From an uncultured Ignavibacteriota bacterium (GTDB taxonomy: Bacteria > Bacteroidota > Ignavibacteria > Tepidaquicellales > Tepidaquicellaceae), in contig CAIUQV010000128.1 in the NCBI GenBank assembly GCA_903901375.1, positions 1 to 7,733 on the forward strand: a DNA stretch of 7,733 nucleotides, written 5' to 3'. Of the stretch, positions 5,841-7,733 are shown one piece after another. Below the pieces are notes generated by a model. It had not been told where the DNA came from. It did no database searches and saw nothing but the letters and a program-made list of their open reading frames with translations. Each line of letters begins with the position of its first letter. The stretch's first letter is position 1. The position numbers were made by a program, and so were the translations under genes.

Positions 5841-6422
5841 TTATTTTAGCTTCTGCACCTCTTTATATCTTGAACAGCTTACTATATGGTCATTCACCAT
5901 TCCTGCTGCCTGCATAAATGCATAGCAGATTGTGGAGCCAACAAACTTGAAGCCGCGTTTAAGCAAATCTTTGCTCATTGCATCGGATTCCTTTGTCTTT
6001 GCCGGTAATTCCTTAAGAGTTTTCCATTTATTTACTATTGTCTTTCCGCCTGTGAACTGCCAGATATATTTGTCAAAACTTCCAAACTCTTTCTGAACCC
6101 TCAGAAAAGCTTTTGCGTTTGTAATGGTTGCCTGAATTTTCAGTCTGTTTCTTATAATTCCTGCATCGTTCATCAGTTTGTCGTATTTTTTTTCACTGTA
6201 CTTTGAAATCTTTTCAGCATCAAAGTTATCGAAAGCTTTTCTGAAGTTATCTCTTTTGTTTATTATCGTGTTCCAGCTAAGCCCTGCCTGAAAAGCATCG
6301 AGTATAATAAACTCAAACAACTTACGGTCGTCGTGAAGCGGTACGCCCCATTCTTTATCGTGGTATTCAATCATCAAAGGATTATTAGATGGCCACGTAC
6401 AATCTTTGTTTTCTTTATTCAT
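5841..6422 (-). CDS. tag: DNA-3-methyladenine glycosylase I
   Basis: A base-excision repair enzyme that removes 3-methyladenine from alkylated DNA; cytosolic. At 193 residues it is close to E. coli Tag (187) and aligns end to end: CTWP (C8), YHDKEWGVP (Y20, H21, W25), FQAGLSW (44-50, W50), KRDNFRKAFDNFD (56-68), MNDAGIIRNRLKIQA (84-98), LLKRGFKFVGSTICYAFMQA (153-172) and MVNDHIVSC (175-183). The zinc ligands C8, H21, H179 and C183 are all present. The position of the base-contacting Glu38 of E. coli appears to be Asp42 here (ILDAFQAG against LEGQQAG), a conservative change. The gene begins 12 bp after the M28 peptidase stop, so the two are probably co-transcribed. The sequence ahead of the ATG is AAGAAAATAAAT, with no Shine-Dalgarno motif. 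Confidence 0.96.
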   Translation of the reverse strand: MNKENKDCTWPSNNPLMIEYHDKEWGVPLHDDRKLFEFIILDAFQAGLSWNTIINKRDNFRKAFDNFDAEKISKYSEKKYDKLMNDAGIIRNRLKIQATITNAKAFLRVQKEFGSFDKYIWQFTGGKTIVNKWKTLKELPAKTKESDAMSKDLLKRGFKFVGSTICYAFMQAAGMVNDHIVSCSRYKEVQKLK

Positions 6423-6434
6423 ATTTATTTTCTT

Positions 6435-7733
6435 TTATTTGATGTCGTATTTATCTATAAGGTAAACAAGTGCTGCTATTGAAGCACTTCCAAGCTGCAT
6501 TTCGCGTCTGTTAACATTCTCAAATACATCGTTTGCCGAATGATGATAATCAAAATATCTTTGCGAATCTGTAATCAGCCCTATCATTGTTGTTCCTGTT
6601 TCTTTCAGAAAACTTACATCCACACCGCTTCCTCCTTTTACGAATAAATGCAGCCAGTATGGCTCGAAATATTTCTGAAGGTTCTTGTATTGTTCAAATT
6701 TATCCTCGCTTACTTCAAAAGCAAAGCCGTGAGGTGTTGAGCCGCCCCCGTCGGATTCAATCGCTGCCAGATGAACTTCCTTCTTTTCTTTAACAACCTC
6801 GGCATATTTTCTTCCGCCTTTCTGATCAATCTCTTCGTCCATAAAGCCTACAAACCTTATCGTGTGTTTTGGTTTTATTCCCAGTGTCTGAAATAGTCTT
6901 AACACCTCAAATGATTGTGCAATGCCGGTTCCGTCGTCGTGAGCCCCTTCTCCAAGATCCCATGAATCCACGTGTCCGCCTACTACGATTATCTCTTCCG
7001 GTTTTTCACTTCCTTTAATTTCGCCTATAACATTATATGAATCGACATCTTCGTCCTGGTGGCACGTTGTTCTGAAATAAAAAGTGAGATTTTTATCTTC
7101 TTTTAATAAATCACTCAGTACATCAGATTCTTTTGTAGAAATAGCAATAGCCGGTATCTTTGTGAGTGAATCATTGTACCTCATCACTCCGGTGTGCGGA
7201 AATCCGTCGTATGAAACAGTAGCAGACCTGACGATAACCCCAACAGCTCCGTACCTTGAACCTTCAATCGCACCTCTTACTCTTTGGTCAACGGAGCTGC
7301 CATATCCGTAACCTGTAGTATAACCTTTCTGGTCAGCAGCTCTGCTGAAGAATACAATTTTACCTTCGATATTTTCTCTGCCGAGATTCTTCAGCTCTTC
7401 CCAGCTTTTCACTTCCACAACATTTCCCGTAATGCCTTTGTCGCCCGTACCAACAGAAATTCCAAGTGCACAGACATTAAAGTTCACTCTGCCTTTTTTA
7501 GTATTGACATATGCCGCTTCTTTTTCGCCGCGTTCCCAGTTTCTGACTTTTAATTCCTGAAGGTAAACATTATCCAGGTTCATTCCCTTCAGTTTTGCTT
7601 CTATGAATTTAACTGCATCATTCGCATTCTTCGAACCAGTAAGTCTTCCACCGATGCTCTTGCATAACTCACGAAGCATTTCATACGACTTTGTACTCGT
7701 CAATGCTTCGGAATAAATATTGCGAATTACCAG
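6435..7733 (-). CDS. M28-family zinc metallopeptidase (carboxypeptidase Q-like), 5' end missing
   Basis: The frame is open to the right edge (433 codons visible), and ten family-like codons (LVIRNIYSEA) precede the TTG at 7703. That TTG is therefore an unlikely start; the true start and any signal peptide lie beyond the window. Numbering from that TTG: N-terminal lid YEMLRELCKSIGGRLTGS; a PA-like inserted domain at about 85-215; and the M28 catalytic domain with GGHVDSWDLGEGAHDDGTG (H244, D256), MDEE (E290 catalytic base, E291 metal ligand), ESDGG (D318) and YHHSAND (H387/H388). All ligands of a two-zinc aminopeptidase/carboxypeptidase Q-type site are present. These enzymes usually act outside the cytoplasm on dipeptides or peptide ends. 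It is followed 12 bp downstream by tag, with which it shares no obvious function. Confidence 0.93.
   Translation of the reverse strand: MVIRNIYSEALTSTKSYEMLRELCKSIGGRLTGSKNANDAVKFIEAKLKGMNLDNVYLQELKVRNWERGEKEAAYVNTKKGRVNFNVCALGISVGTGDKGITGNVVEVKSWEELKNLGRENIEGKIVFFSRAADQKGYTTGYGYGSSVDQRVRGAIEGSRYGAVGVIVRSATVSYDGFPHTGVMRYNDSLTKIPAIAISTKESDVLSDLLKEDKNLTFYFRTTCHQDEDVDSYNVIGEIKGSEKPEEIIVVGGHVDSWDLGEGAHDDGTGIAQSFEVLRLFQTLGIKPKHTIRFVGFMDEEIDQKGGRKYAEVVKEKKEVHLAAIESDGGGSTPHGFAFEVSEDKFEQYKNLQKYFEPYWLHLFVKGGSGVDVSFLKETGTTMIGLITDSQRYFDYHHSANDVFENVNRREMQLGSASIAALVYLIDKYDIK

Larger units (their letters stand above)
5636..5862 (-). pseudogene. Possible frame-broken gene relic (tentative)
   Basis: On the minus strand, two overlapping frames together stay open across the whole convergent gap and read like protein. 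Frame A (5862-5746) gives GAEAKIKKFGEPETYDKY and on to RTIREDA before a TGA. Frame B (5775-5636) gives LKTYYFQVSEAKISEE and on to NINQIVF before a TAG. Neither has a usable start, and a shift near 5746-5775 would join them. The composition is less A+T-rich than the true intergenic DNA at 980-1216. I do not recognise the product. Open runs of this length can arise by chance, so this is a weak call. Confidence 0.2.

Noticed and set aside
6587..7553. Three plus-strand ORFs (6587-6793, 7084-7311, 7284-7553)
   Set aside because: All are antisense to the M28 peptidase gene, whose motifs run continuously through the region.

Overview
The window comes from an A+T-rich bacterial genome with compact, mostly housekeeping gene order. 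All seven start codons visible in the window lack a Shine-Dalgarno sequence and sit behind A/T-rich leaders. Together with exported proteins carrying Ala-Gln signal-cleavage sites, a membrane SpoIIE-type phosphatase and a multi-PAS sensor, this suggests the Bacteroidota/Ignavibacteriota (FCB) group. The assignment is an inference from style; no marker gene in the window fixes the phylum.

Layout. (1) Positions 1-979, minus strand: the N-terminal 326 residues of a multi-PAS sensory protein that runs off the left edge. (2) 980-1216: a very A+T-rich divergent intergenic region with a perfect 16-bp palindrome (1112-1127) and a second inverted repeat (1050-1066). (3) 1217-5639, plus strand: five tightly packed genes (gaps of 5, 9 and 12 bp, then a 4-bp overlap) that look like one operon. 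They encode an exported 5'-nucleotidase-family metallophosphatase, a YggX-like iron-trafficking/oxidative-damage protection protein, a six-helix membrane PP2C/SpoIIE phosphatase, PurE, and an exported CpcT/CpeT-family protein. (4) About 5640-5840: a convergent gap with a hairpin and gene-like but frame-broken sequence. (5) 5841-7733, minus strand: an M28 zinc peptidase (open at the right edge), then the DNA repair glycosylase Tag 12 bp downstream.

How the genes may fit together. The exported nucleotidase (nucleotide scavenging) and PurE (de novo purine synthesis) share a purine theme. YggX and, on the opposite strand, Tag share a damage-protection theme. The SpoIIE phosphatase would normally act on an anti-sigma-factor antagonist (STAS protein), but no STAS or RsbW partner is in the window. 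The M28 peptidase and CpcT-like protein are envelope or exported functions. I see no phage, transposon, CRISPR, toxin-antitoxin or RNA gene. The points most worth a second look are the palindrome in the divergent promoter region, the unusual five-gene operon, the CpcT-family protein with a signal peptide, the 5'-nucleotidase lacking the usual C-terminal nucleoside-stacking motif, and the coding-like relic between the convergent operons.
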